Notes: generated by a model not told the origin, from the sequence alone. Positions 18,281 through 26,731 are shown, counted from the stretch's first letter. The stretch is 64,000 nt of DNA from Myroides odoratus (GCF_001549985.1 NZ_LROZ01000012.1:1-64000); one strand, 5' to 3'. Numbers and translations: made by a program.

Positions 18281-18308
18281 AAAGGACAGGGTTTTACGCC
18301 TGTCCTTT
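18281..18308 (-). terminator. hairpin between nosZ and the next gene (possible attenuator)
   Basis: Perfect 10-bp stem aaaggacagg / cctgtccttt with an 8-nt loop, followed on the minus strand by a T tract broken by A. It lies in the 79-bp gap after nosZ inside the operon, so it could reduce read-through into maturation genes or protect the nosZ transcript 3' end. Confidence 0.55.
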
Positions 18309-18345
18309 TGTGAATTAAGATTAAAAAGCGGCTTTGTATAACTTG

Positions 18346-20304
18346 TTATTCATCATCTAAAGACCAAGAAAGAGGAAGTGTTGAATCTGCAGGAGATACG
18401 CGGACATACCCTTGCATTTCTTGGTGTAAAGCCGAACAGAAATCCGTACAATAGAAAGGCCAAACTCCTACTTGTTTGGGTTCCCATACAAAGGTTTCGG
18501 TTTTTCCAGGTGTAACTAAGAGTTCCGTTGTATTAGCCCCTAACATGCTGATTCCATGCGGTACGTCAAAATCTTGCTCTAAGTTGGTCACGTGGAAGTA
18601 GACTTTATCTCCCACTTTAATTCCCTCTATATTATCCGGTGTAAAGTGACTGCGAATCATCGTCATGTAAATGTGTACTTCTTTTCCGTTTCGCGTTACT
18701 TTTGTTTCGGCTGGGGATTTCGCTGCATAGGGATGTTTGTTTTCATCGAGCTTATAAATCTGTCGAGCCTTATCCTTGATCTTGTCCGCTTTAATAGCGG
18801 CTGCATAGTGTGGTTCTCCAATCGTTGGGAAGTCAAGTAGTAATTCCATTTTATCGCCAGAAATATCATACAGCTGAGCCGAATGGTTTAAGTCTGGTCC
18901 TACAGGTAAATAACGGTCTTTGGTGATTTTATTCATCGCTACCAAGTATTTTCCATCTGGTTTTCTGGAGTTTCCGCCAGGAATCATCAAGTGTCCAACC
19001 GAGTAGAAGGTTGGTTTGCGGTCAATAATCTCCCAAGTGCCTAATTTCCATTTTACTACTTCCGAAGAAATGAAGAAGGTCGTATACGCATTTCCTTGCC
19101 CATCAAACTCCGTGTGTAAAGGACCTAATCCTGGTTGTTCGACTACACCAGCCAATACATCCTCAAATTTTAAAATAGGTAGCCCATAAGCCTCACCATC
19201 AAATTTCTTTTTCTCAATCGCATCCAACATTTTTGTAAAAGAGTGTACTGTTAGATTCGCTGAGAGTTTACCATTTCCGATGATGTATTCACCTGATGGG
19301 TCAACATCACATCCATGGGGTGATTTGGGTGTAGGTAATAAATACACCAAATCAGGAAATTCACTCGCATCTAAAATGAGCACTTCTTCCTTCATGGTAT
19401 GGGTTGCCATATGTGTCGCATTGTCAAATTTATTATGTGCATATTTCACTGGCATCTTTTTTCCTTTTCCTGCTTTGATGTATTCTTCTGCTTTTTTCCA
19501 GTTGACTGCTGCAATAAAATCTTTGTCATTTTGTGAAGCATTCACCTCTAATAAACTATGAGCTTCTTCCGTATTATACGTCGTAAAGAAGAACCAACCA
19601 TGGGATTTACCACGCCCAGGGTGTGATAAGTCATAGTTGAAACCAGGCATCTGAATTTGGAAAGACAAATCCATCTCTCCTGATTTTGGATCTACTTTAA
19701 TGAAGGATAAGGATCCTTTAAAGTTTCCTTTGTACTCTTTAATTGGCATATCGCGTTGTGGAATAGGCACAGAGAAACGGGTTCCGGCCACTACATATTC
19801 GGTATTTTCCGTTACAAAAGAGGAGCTGTGATTTCCCGCACTATTGGGGATTTCAATAATTTCGGCTGTACTAAAATCTTCCAGATCGATACGAGCAATA
19901 CGAGGGGTGTTATTTCCATTGATGAAAATCCAACGACCATCTAACTCTCCATTGGTTTGCGAAATATCAGGGTGATGGGAGTCATCCCACGGAATAAAAC
20001 CATGAGAAGTCATCAACATGGGTTTTGTTTCTTCACTATAGCCATAGCCTTTTTCTGGATCTTGTGAGAATACAGGAATTACTTTAAACAGTCTTCCTGA
20101 AGGCAAACCATAGACCGATAATTGGCCGCTAAAACCCCCTGAAAAGAAACCATAGTATTCGTCGTATTCTCCAGGTGCTACATATACTTTTTCTGCTGCA
20201 TTGGAGGATAGCGCTCCTTTGTTATTTTGCTTTGCTTTGTTGCAACTGACGAAGGACAGTCCAGCCAAGCAACTGACTAAAGTGAAAGTTATATACTTTT
20301 TCAT
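18346..20304 (-). CDS. nosZ: NosZ, nitrous-oxide reductase (clade II, Sec-exported)
   Basis: 652 aa. The N-terminus has no twin-arginine motif but a Sec-type signal ending in LSFVSC (Cys21), which defines the clade II type and suggests a lipoprotein. The seven-bladed propeller carries the CuZ histidines in conserved surroundings: SHHPDIS, NHSSSFV, SPHGCDVDPSG, GLGPLHTEFDGQGN, LNHSAQLYDISGDKM and GEPHYAA. The C-terminal cupredoxin domain has the CuA ligands in FYCTDFCSALHQEMQGYV (C-x3-C-x3-H-x2-M). It reduces N2O to N2 in the periplasm, taking electrons probably from the cytochrome c encoded upstream. The protein is full length. Confidence 0.96.
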   Translation of the reverse strand: MKKYITFTLVSCLAGLSFVSCNKAKQNNKGALSSNAAEKVYVAPGEYDEYYGFFSGGFSGQLSVYGLPSGRLFKVIPVFSQDPEKGYGYSEETKPMLMTSHGFIPWDDSHHPDISQTNGELDGRWIFINGNNTPRIARIDLEDFSTAEIIEIPNSAGNHSSSFVTENTEYVVAGTRFSVPIPQRDMPIKEYKGNFKGSLSFIKVDPKSGEMDLSFQIQMPGFNYDLSHPGRGKSHGWFFFTTYNTEEAHSLLEVNASQNDKDFIAAVNWKKAEEYIKAGKGKKMPVKYAHNKFDNATHMATHTMKEEVLILDASEFPDLVYLLPTPKSPHGCDVDPSGEYIIGNGKLSANLTVHSFTKMLDAIEKKKFDGEAYGLPILKFEDVLAGVVEQPGLGPLHTEFDGQGNAYTTFFISSEVVKWKLGTWEIIDRKPTFYSVGHLMIPGGNSRKPDGKYLVAMNKITKDRYLPVGPDLNHSAQLYDISGDKMELLLDFPTIGEPHYAAAIKADKIKDKARQIYKLDENKHPYAAKSPAETKVTRNGKEVHIYMTMIRSHFTPDNIEGIKVGDKVYFHVTNLEQDFDVPHGISMLGANTTELLVTPGKTETFVWEPKQVGVWPFYCTDFCSALHQEMQGYVRVSPADSTLPLSWSLDDE

Positions 20305-20321
20305 ACTTGATGGTATTAAGG

Positions 20322-20846
20322 TTACAGGGTTCTAAAATATTCCAATACAGCACGAGCCTCTTCTTCTGTAAGGTTTTGATTCGCCATAGGTGCACCATTG
20401 AATTCTTTCAGTAAATCTTGTGCTAGTGCATCGTTTTCAAGCATGTTCTCTGGGTTTAGAATCATATTCATCACCCATTCTGGCGTACGGCGTTCTAGAA
20501 TACCTTTAGGCGCTGGTCCAATAAATTTTTTATCTGGTTTGTGACAAGCCGTACACATGGTTTTGAATACTTCTTGGCCTTTTGCTGCCATGGCTTGATC
20601 AATATCGCCTAACAGTAAAGTTTTAATTGGTCCTTTCCCTTTATTTACTAAGTCAATTCGTTCAGAAGCAGGTGCATTTGCGGCATCTGTGGGTGCTGAA
20701 CTCGATGGGGTAGGAGTTGTCGTTTCTATTTTTCTTTCATTCGTTGTTACACTTTCTTCTGACATAGGTTTTGCCGATTTATCACCACATGATACGAGTG
20801 TTAAACAGCTTGCAAGTAGCATAAATGATAGCGCTTTTGATTTCAT
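20322..20846 (-). CDS. periplasmic mono-heme cytochrome c lipoprotein, likely NosZ electron donor
   Basis: 174 aa. Lipobox Cys20 (CLTLVSC), then a ~60-residue Ser/Thr/Pro/Ala-rich tether, then one cytochrome c domain with heme site C98-T-A-C101-H102 and probable distal ligand Met154 (GAPMANQ). First gene of the nos operon, 17 bp upstream of nosZ. In clade II clusters such lipoprotein cytochromes are the expected donors from the menaquinol/bc-type chain, and no nosR is present here. Confidence 0.9.
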   Translation of the reverse strand: MKSKALSFMLLASCLTLVSCGDKSAKPMSEESVTTNERKIETTTPTPSSSAPTDAANAPASERIDLVNKGKGPIKTLLLGDIDQAMAAKGQEVFKTMCTACHKPDKKFIGPAPKGILERRTPEWVMNMILNPENMLENDALAQDLLKEFNGAPMANQNLTEEEARAVLEYFRTL

Positions 20847-20875
20847 TTTGATATAGTTTAGATATTATTTTAACC

Positions 20876-20883
20876 CAAAGTTA
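20876..20883 (-). promoter_or_regulatory. TAnnTTTG -7 box of the nos operon
   Basis: On the minus strand TAACTTTG is a perfect -7 element, 30 bp upstream of the cytochrome c start codon. The start site would be near 20872. No clear -33 TTG precedes it, as expected for an activator-dependent promoter. Confidence 0.65.
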
Positions 20884-20907
20884 CCGCCTTCTTGCAGCTG
20901 TATTTTA

Positions 20908-20919
20908 TGATTCAAATCA
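20908..20919. promoter_or_regulatory. Crp/Fnr-type operator upstream of the nos operon
   Basis: TGAT-TCAA-ATCA is a perfect 12-bp dyad matching the TTGAT-N4-ATCAA Fnr-family box except at the outermost bases. Its centre (20913.5) lies about 41.5 bp upstream of the start site predicted from the -7 box, the standard class-II activator position. Confidence 0.7.
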
Positions 20920-21092
20920 CAATTTGCGAAATAAAGGAGTTTTATGTCCTTTTTTTAATGTAGTTGTCGTTTGCCTGAAGATAGGCGTTTGATTTGTCGG
21001 TTTTAGGTGTAGAGTAAACACGGATGTTTGTGTTTATTTTCTTTTATTGTATTTAAATTTATATTTTATGTTAATAAGGATGGATGTTTTTC

Positions 21093-21100
21093 TAAATTTG
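21093..21100 (+). promoter_or_regulatory. candidate -7 box of the aspartic protease gene
   Basis: TAAATTTG matches TAnnTTTG and lies 40 bp before the ATG at 21141. No -33 TTG is obvious. Confidence 0.4.
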
Positions 21101-21140
21101 TTGCTTAGTTAATTAATTTTAGTAAAAAATGATTTAGGTT

Positions 21141-22310
21141 ATGAGAAAACAATTATTTGTACTGTTTTTTGTGTTGATTCAAATACACGCAACGGCTCAA
21201 AAGGGAATATTCAAACGAGGTACAATTAGTCCAAGTGTTTATAAAGAACAACTTAGTTATAACATTGTAGATAAGTTCATTTATGTAACCGTTGAAATAA
21301 AGGGAAAGGAATATGTTTTTATGGTGGATACAGGAGCTCCTTCAACGATTAGAAAAGGAGTAGATGTTGAAGCTGTTTTTGTTGAAAGTCAGCCTATTAT
21401 GGATGCTGTTCAAAATATACAGCAAGTAGAATATGTTGCTGTATCAGCAGTAAAAATAGGGAATTTAACGTTTGAAAATTTTGTGTTTATGCGGGAGGAT
21501 TTGTCCGTGTTTGACGATTTGGGGATTGATGGCATTATTGGAGGTAATATAACAGCTAAGAGTGTATGGGATTTTGATCTATATCACAATACGATTACGA
21601 TTTCAAGCCACTTAGACCAACAATTGAAGTCCGCCTCAAATTTTTCTCGTTTAAAAATAAAGAAAACGGATGTCGGAACTCCTATGGTAACCTTGACTTA
21701 CTTTGATAAGATTAAAGAAAAGGGGATTTTTTTTGATACGGGGTACAATGGATTGTTTTATTTAAGTTCTAGGATGTTTGAAAAGGTAAAACCGTATGTT
21801 CCGTCTTATATTACAGGTGAAGGAGTATTGAGTATGAATGCCTTTGGAAGTAGCTCTGGAGAAACTGCACTTTTGCCCTTAACCATGAAAATGGGAAAAC
21901 AATCGATTCCTACCTTTTTAGCTGATGTGGACGATGATGAGGAAAGTAATTTAGGGGTGGAATGGTTGTCTTACTATCGCGTAATTCTCCAAGGCAATGC
22001 ACTTTATTTTTCTCCATATGCACAAAGAAAGTTCGAGACGAAATTTAGCGGAAAAGGAATTAAAACGGAGATAGAAAACGGAGAGCTTGTGGTTGTATTT
22101 GTTTGGCACAACTCACCAGCACACCAATACGGAATTCAGGTAGGGGACAAAATACAAGCAGTAAATGGACAAGTTGTAGACCAATTACCTTTACTAAAAC
22201 AAAAAGAATTGAAAAAAGAAATACTGACTTCTCCTGAAATTACACTCGAAATTCATCGACTAAATAAGACCATTGTGCTAAAAGATGAGGTACTCTTAAC
22301 ATGGGAGTAA
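21141..22310 (+). CDS. secreted retropepsin-like aspartic protease with PDZ domain
   Basis: 389 aa. Signal peptide MRKQLFVLFFVLIQIHATAQ. Two aspartyl-protease half motifs are present: D63-T-G-A-P-S-T in FMVDTGAPSTI, and D199-T-G in IFFDTGYNGLFYLS, so the pseudo-dimer active site is complete. The C-terminus has a PDZ domain (AHQYGIQVGDKIQAVNGQVV). This periplasmic or surface peptidase family is common in Bacteroidota; substrates are not known. It is divergent from the nos operon and ends with a hairpin (22417-22444). Confidence 0.85.
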   Translation: MRKQLFVLFFVLIQIHATAQKGIFKRGTISPSVYKEQLSYNIVDKFIYVTVEIKGKEYVFMVDTGAPSTIRKGVDVEAVFVESQPIMDAVQNIQQVEYVAVSAVKIGNLTFENFVFMREDLSVFDDLGIDGIIGGNITAKSVWDFDLYHNTITISSHLDQQLKSASNFSRLKIKKTDVGTPMVTLTYFDKIKEKGIFFDTGYNGLFYLSSRMFEKVKPYVPSYITGEGVLSMNAFGSSSGETALLPLTMKMGKQSIPTFLADVDDDEESNLGVEWLSYYRVILQGNALYFSPYAQRKFETKFSGKGIKTEIENGELVVVFVWHNSPAHQYGIQVGDKIQAVNGQVVDQLPLLKQKELKKEILTSPEITLEIHRLNKTIVLKDEVLLTWE

Positions 22311-22416
22311 TTTCAAAACATCGACTGTATTTTTACTAAAAATATAGTTTTACTGCCTAAGCGAAGCTTTTTATTTTTTCGATTTGACTAAAAAACTGGT
22401 CTAGCTAAGTTTGTTT

Positions 22417-22451
22417 CATCTGAACTATACTAATGGTTCAGATGTCTTTTA
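22417..22451 (+). terminator. hairpin after the protease gene
   Basis: Perfect 9-bp stem catctgaac / gttcagatg with a 10-nt loop, followed by tctttta. A modest T run makes it a probable but weak terminator. Confidence 0.5.
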
Positions 22452-22566
22452 CCTTTGACTCAAAATAAGGAAAACCCACTCATTTAATGAGCTGCACGAC
22501 TCATTCGAGGAGGAATTATTTTACCTATTTAGTAGTCTTTGAAATAAACTGTAATACATACTTAGC

Positions 22567-24699
22567 ATGAAAATTGTCTTTTTTACAGACGGTCTCGCTC
22601 CGCTTAGCACTTCTTTTTTTGCACCTGCTATATCGGTTGAAACACCAGCGATGCAGCCGTTGTCTTTTGCGTTTAATGGAAGTAATACCGCGATTTTACT
22701 CCTCCTTGTGATGGCTCTAGTGATGGTCGTTGCTTTTGGTTTTTTATATGTTGAAGCAAAACAGCTCGTGCAAACATATCAGGAGAGGAAAGCCATGCAG
22801 TTGAACCTAGAAAAGCAACCGCTTGCGTGCTTAAAATCTAATCAGCTACAACAATTACTTGATTTCCTACGAGTAAAAAAACACCTTATTGCGTTGGTTT
22901 TGGGGTTCTTTGTTCAAATGCCGCTTTGGGCCCAAACCTCAATGAAGTTAGAGGATCGCCCGCTTTTAAAAGAACCTGGTATTTGGATTATCCTTGTATT
23001 GATTGCTATTCCTATTATTTTAGGGGCTTGGATGATGGCGGTTCAGGTGTATCACGTCATTAAAAGTCAACGGCAAAAGGTACAAAAGCAAGAGGTAGAT
23101 CATTTGGTACATTATTTCGAGCATTTATCGGAAGAAGATCTTGAAGTGTTTATGCAGCGAAAAGAGGCCTTGGATTATACGCTTTCAAATCAAAAATTAT
23201 CAGGGGAGCAAGAGGCCCTAGATCAGAAAGGACTGATTAGTATTCAGGGAGGTGATGATGTACCTGTTGTAGCGGCAAAGCAGAAAAATGAAAAGAACCT
23301 TGATATCGATCCCAAGCATGCTCAAATAATACTGTGGTTTTTGGGTACAGCAAGTTTTTGGCTCCTATTGGGAACGACAGTAGGGGAGTATTTAGGTATT
23401 AAGTTTGTCGCGCCAGATATCGATCAAACCAGCTGGTTGAGTTTCGGTCGTTTGCGTCCTGTACATACCAATGCCGTATTTTGGGGTTGGTCTTCTTTGG
23501 GCATGATTGGTTTAGGCTACTATATTGTCCCTCGTGTAAGTAATACGGCATTGGCGAGTTACAAATGGGCGTGGTATTCGCTTATTTTGATTAATGCTTC
23601 GGTGTTGATTGGTTCCCTTAGTTTAATGGCAGGCATCAACAATGGAGGTGGTGAGTATCGCGAGTACATTTGGCCAATTATGTTGCTCTTTGCATTGGGG
23701 TTGTATTTTACCTTGCGCAACTACCTCAAGACGATCGCACAGCGTAAAACAGCAGCAATTTATATTTCAAATTGGTATATTGTCGCTGCCGTTATTTTTA
23801 TTACGATTGTTGCGTTAGTGGGATATCTTCCCTATTGGCAAGATGGATTGGGTGAAACCATTGTACAAGGCTACTATATGCATCAAGCAGTAGGTATGTG
23901 GTTTATGTTATTTACCTTGGGCATCGTCTATTATTTCGTGCCTCAACAGCTCAATAAACCCATTTATTCCTATAGTTTGGGAATCTTAGCCTTTTGGACC
24001 CAAATTCTATTTTACACCCTTATTGGCACCCATCACTTTGTGTTTAGTGCGATTCCGTGGTGGTTGCAAACGGTGGCTATTGTGGCCAGCGTAGGGATGG
24101 TTATTCCCGTAGTTGCAGGAACAACAAACTTCATCATGACCTTTAGTGGCGCTTGGCATAAGATAAAGGATAGTTATACCGTGCCTTTCTTTGTGGTGGG
24201 AATCATCTTTTACTTTACGGGGTCACTGCAAGGAACGGCAGAGTCTTTTCGCTTTACAAACTTATTGTGGCACTTTACGGATTTTACGGTTGCGCATTCG
24301 CATTTAACCATGTACGGCATTATTGCCTTTTTACTTTGGGGGGGAATTTACGCATTAGTCCCTCAGATAACGGGAAAAGAAGCCCCACAAATAACCATAG
24401 GAGCCCATTTTTGGTTAGCCCTTATTGGGTTGCTCTTTTATTCAATTCCTTTGATGTATGGCGGAACGCTACGCGGAATCTTGTGGATGGGCGATGCGCC
24501 TTTTATTGAAAGTGTAAAGCTTATGATGCCGTATTGGTTATGGCGCGCCATTGGTGGAAGCCTGATGTGGATCTCTCATTTGTTTTTCGCTTTTAATTTT
24601 TACAGCATGACCCGATCGTTACAGCTTAAGGAGAAGGACATTGCAGATATCGCACTTGCAAGGCTACAAGATCAAATCAAGTCTAGTACAAACGCTTAA
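22567..24699 (+). CDS. cbb3-type oxidase subunit I (CcoN-like) with ~245-residue N-terminal extension
   Basis: 710 aa. The C-terminal ~460 residues are a heme-copper oxidase subunit I of the C family. Key residues: H300 in LRPVHTNAVFWGW (low-spin heme), H439 in GYYMHQAVG (CuB), Y483 and H489/H490 in FYTLIGTHHFVF (cross-link Tyr and CuB), and H577/H579 in TVAHSHLTMYG (hemes). The Tyr-to-HisHis spacing is that of O2-reducing cbb3 enzymes, arguing against a nitric-oxide reductase. The N-terminal part is unusual: a hydrophobic helix at 41-62, a signal-like stretch LIALVLGFFVQMPLWAQ, another helix at 138-160, then a charged segment to ~245. Unlike the CcoNO fusion I expect in this phylum, CcoO is a separate gene 9 bp downstream. 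Confidence 0.88.
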   Translation: MKIVFFTDGLAPLSTSFFAPAISVETPAMQPLSFAFNGSNTAILLLLVMALVMVVAFGFLYVEAKQLVQTYQERKAMQLNLEKQPLACLKSNQLQQLLDFLRVKKHLIALVLGFFVQMPLWAQTSMKLEDRPLLKEPGIWIILVLIAIPIILGAWMMAVQVYHVIKSQRQKVQKQEVDHLVHYFEHLSEEDLEVFMQRKEALDYTLSNQKLSGEQEALDQKGLISIQGGDDVPVVAAKQKNEKNLDIDPKHAQIILWFLGTASFWLLLGTTVGEYLGIKFVAPDIDQTSWLSFGRLRPVHTNAVFWGWSSLGMIGLGYYIVPRVSNTALASYKWAWYSLILINASVLIGSLSLMAGINNGGGEYREYIWPIMLLFALGLYFTLRNYLKTIAQRKTAAIYISNWYIVAAVIFITIVALVGYLPYWQDGLGETIVQGYYMHQAVGMWFMLFTLGIVYYFVPQQLNKPIYSYSLGILAFWTQILFYTLIGTHHFVFSAIPWWLQTVAIVASVGMVIPVVAGTTNFIMTFSGAWHKIKDSYTVPFFVVGIIFYFTGSLQGTAESFRFTNLLWHFTDFTVAHSHLTMYGIIAFLLWGGIYALVPQITGKEAPQITIGAHFWLALIGLLFYSIPLMYGGTLRGILWMGDAPFIESVKLMMPYWLWRAIGGSLMWISHLFFAFNFYSMTRSLQLKEKDIADIALARLQDQIKSSTNA

Positions 24700-24708
24700 T
24701 TTTTAGTT

Positions 24709-25725
24709 ATGGATATTTTTAACAATCATAAAAAATTATACCTCGTTGCCAGTGTATTATTTGGAGTATTAACGCTGTTTGTTGCCATTCTACCTGCTTT
24801 GGACAATCAATCGAGCATTCAACCTCTTCCTGATGCAGTGCCTTTAAGTGAAGCCGCAGTACGCGGTAAAAAAGTATTTATTGCCAATGGATGTGTAGCT
24901 TGTCACAGTCAGCAAGTACGAAATGTAGAAATGGATCGCAAATGGGGAAGTAGACCATCTATGGCTGCAGATTATGCTGGAAATAAGCGAATCGATGCCT
25001 GGATCAATACTGCTACCTTGATGGGAACAGAACGCACAGGTCCCGATTTAACAGATATAGGCACGCGACAACCTAGTAGTGATTGGCATCTCGTACATCT
25101 TTTTAATCCGCGTATTGTAGTCAAAGAATCTATTATGCCTGCGTATCCTTTTTTGTTCCAATACAAGCACAATCCTGCTGATACTGATGTTGTCGTTAGC
25201 ATACCAGAAGGTTATATAAAACAAGGAAAAGGACAAGTGGTTGCGCGTCAGGAGGCTTTAGATTTAGTAGCGTATTTGCGTGAATTGAAACAAGCCAAAT
25301 TACCAGAAGCAGCTGTAGCACCAGAATTCCTGTATCCCTTAAAGGAAAAAACGACGCTTCAAGCAGAAGGAGGAACAGGGGATACAGGCGTAGACGGGAA
25401 GAACCTCTACGCAACGAATTGTGCTTCTTGTCATCAGAGTAATGGAGAAGGATTAGCAGGTGCTTTTCCACCGTTGAAGAACAGTCCCATTGTCCTAGCA
25501 GATAACGTGCAACTCTTTGTGGATATTATTATGAACGGATATGATGCTAGAGGAGAATATGGAGTCATGCCAGCAGTGGGAACAAACCTCAACTGGACCG
25601 CAAACGAGGTAACAGCTATTGTCAATTATGAGCGAAATAATTGGGGCAATCAAGCACCTTTGGTCACCGTAGAGGAAGTAAAAGAAATTATGGATTACAT
25701 TAACGAAATGAAAGCAAAGCAATGA
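24709..25725 (+). CDS. diheme CcoO-type cytochrome c subunit (CcoO fused to a second cytochrome c domain)
   Basis: 338 aa. One N-terminal membrane anchor (YLVASVLFGVLTLFVAILP). The first domain is CcoO-like, with heme site C62-V-A-C65-H66, TERTGPDLTDIG, SDWHLVHLFNPRIVV and ligand Met in SIMPAYP. A linker leads to a second cytochrome c domain with C238-A-S-C241-H242 (CASCHQSNGEG) and MPAVG near its end, resembling a CcoP heme domain. It would relay electrons to the CcoN-like subunit. Its stop codon overlaps the next start (ATGA). Confidence 0.9.
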   Translation: MDIFNNHKKLYLVASVLFGVLTLFVAILPALDNQSSIQPLPDAVPLSEAAVRGKKVFIANGCVACHSQQVRNVEMDRKWGSRPSMAADYAGNKRIDAWINTATLMGTERTGPDLTDIGTRQPSSDWHLVHLFNPRIVVKESIMPAYPFLFQYKHNPADTDVVVSIPEGYIKQGKGQVVARQEALDLVAYLRELKQAKLPEAAVAPEFLYPLKEKTTLQAEGGTGDTGVDGKNLYATNCASCHQSNGEGLAGAFPPLKNSPIVLADNVQLFVDIIMNGYDARGEYGVMPAVGTNLNWTANEVTAIVNYERNNWGNQAPLVTVEEVKEIMDYINEMKAKQ

Positions 25726-26009
25726 AAGTAAAACAAAATATTATCGTTGGATTACTCAGTTTCTTCACTACAAGCACGCTGATGGCTTGTCCCGTTTGTG
25801 AACGCAATCAACCCAAGGTATTAAAGGGTATTGTACATGGTGCTGGTCCCGATAGCCAATGGGATTATTTCATCATTACAGCTGTTGCAGTAATCGTAGT
25901 TTTGACGTTGTTTTTTTCAGTTAAATGGCTGATTAAACCAGGAGAAAGGAATGATAATCACATTAAAAGAACTGTTTTAAATGGGCTGAATCATGGAACA
26001 AAAAAGTAA
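25722..26009 (+). CDS. small membrane protein of the cbb3 operon with CPVC motif
   Basis: 95 aa. A signal-like N-terminus ends in LMACPVC, which could be a lipobox at Cys23 or a metal/redox C23-P-V-C26 pair facing the periplasm. One membrane helix follows at about 50-70 (YFIITAVAVIVVLTLFFSV), then a basic tail (GERNDNHIKR). Translationally coupled to the diheme subunit by ATGA, so it is probably an oxidase accessory or CcoQ-like subunit. I do not recognise a named family. Confidence 0.7.
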   Translation: MKVKQNIIVGLLSFFTTSTLMACPVCERNQPKVLKGIVHGAGPDSQWDYFIITAVAVIVVLTLFFSVKWLIKPGERNDNHIKRTVLNGLNHGTKK

Positions 26010-26391
26010 AGTTTACCTCTTCCTCGATGAGGAACCTCAACCTATCGCGGTTTTAGAAACGCCAATTACCTTTGCATTAGATACGCATAAGTTGATTGAT
26101 GGGGATCATCTTCTGACCCTTGTCAGTAAAGATTATACCGGAAAAGAAGGAATTCGCAAGATTCCCTTCACCGTTAGAAATGGACCTGCTATAGCCGTGG
26201 AAGGCATTAAAGAAGATGCTGTCGTTGATGGTATTGTCGATATTATGGTCAATGCCTATGGAAAAGGAGATCCCAAAACGTTTTTGGTGACGGGCAGTGA
26301 AACACCGCAAAGTATTCCGTATTGGGTGTGGATTACCATAATTGTCGTTGTCGCTTGGGGCATTTATTATATGGTGCGGTATTTTGGATAA
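25993..26391 (+). CDS. tail-anchored Ig-like protein of the cbb3 operon
   Basis: 132 aa. It overlaps the preceding gene by 17 bp, indicating co-translation. The soluble ~105 residues look like a small beta-sandwich (KVYLFLDEEPQPIAVLETPI, DGDHLLTLVSKDYTGKEGI), and the C-terminus is a single membrane helix (YWVWITIIVVVAWGIYYMV). No signal peptide precedes it. No family is recognised; the operon position suggests an accessory role in the oxidase. Confidence 0.65.
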   Translation: MEQKSKVYLFLDEEPQPIAVLETPITFALDTHKLIDGDHLLTLVSKDYTGKEGIRKIPFTVRNGPAIAVEGIKEDAVVDGIVDIMVNAYGKGDPKTFLVTGSETPQSIPYWVWITIIVVVAWGIYYMVRYFG

Positions 26392-26419
26392 GAGGTTAAG
26401 GGTATGGGTTGCATGAAAC

Positions 26420-26461
26420 TGTCCACCGTCCACCGTCCACTGTTCACCGTTCACCGTTCAC
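26420..26461. repeat. 7-bp tandem array, six units N-GTNNAC
   Basis: Six consecutive heptamers (tgtccac, cgtccac, cgtccac, tgttcac, cgttcac, cgttcac), the same consensus as the arrays around the tRNA-like genes at 27.7-28.1 kb. Confidence 0.85.
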
Positions 26462-26691
26462 CATTCCCTGACTCTTGTTCGGGTTTCGTTTGGGTCACCT
26501 TCGGTAAAATGGGCTTTAACCCACGTAAACCCAAGGATGACCCGAACAACTACAGAACAAACCCCTAGGGGTGTTTTTGTTCAGTTTTGATAATCAGCTT
26601 GTTGTATTTTTTAAAATAACCAAAAAAGGCATAAGAAAGGAAAAAAAGGAGTAAAAGAGGAAACTTTACGGGATACGTATTGCCGAAATAA

Positions 26692-26726
26692 AAAAAACGC
26701 TAGGAGTGGTACTCTTAGCGTTTTTT
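26692..26726. terminator. bidirectional terminator
   Basis: A 16-bp stem, with a G-T wobble, of aaaaaacgctaggagt against actcttagcgtttttt with a 3-nt loop, between the oxidase operon (+) and the thioredoxin-fold gene (-). Confidence 0.85.
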
Positions 26727-26731
26727 GTGTT

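Larger units (their letters stand above)
26392..26731. other. gene-free gap after the oxidase operon
   Basis: It contains the short GTNNAC heptad array (26420-26461), an imperfect palindromic stretch around 26470-26560 and the terminator at 26692-26726. No gene is seen. Confidence 0.7.

Noticed and set aside
14470-20846. Missing nosR, nosG, nosH or nosC in the nos cluster as a defect
   Set aside because: Clade II clusters of this phylum often lack them; a lipoprotein cytochrome can replace the electron route.
22567-24699. The oxidase subunit I being a nitric-oxide reductase next to the nos genes
   Set aside because: It keeps the active-site Tyr six residues before the His-His pair, and the cbb3 pattern; NorB-type enzymes lack that Tyr.
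26470-26560. IS element end or riboswitch in the gap after the oxidase operon
   Set aside because: Only an imperfect palindrome and heptads are seen; no transposase or conserved riboswitch core.
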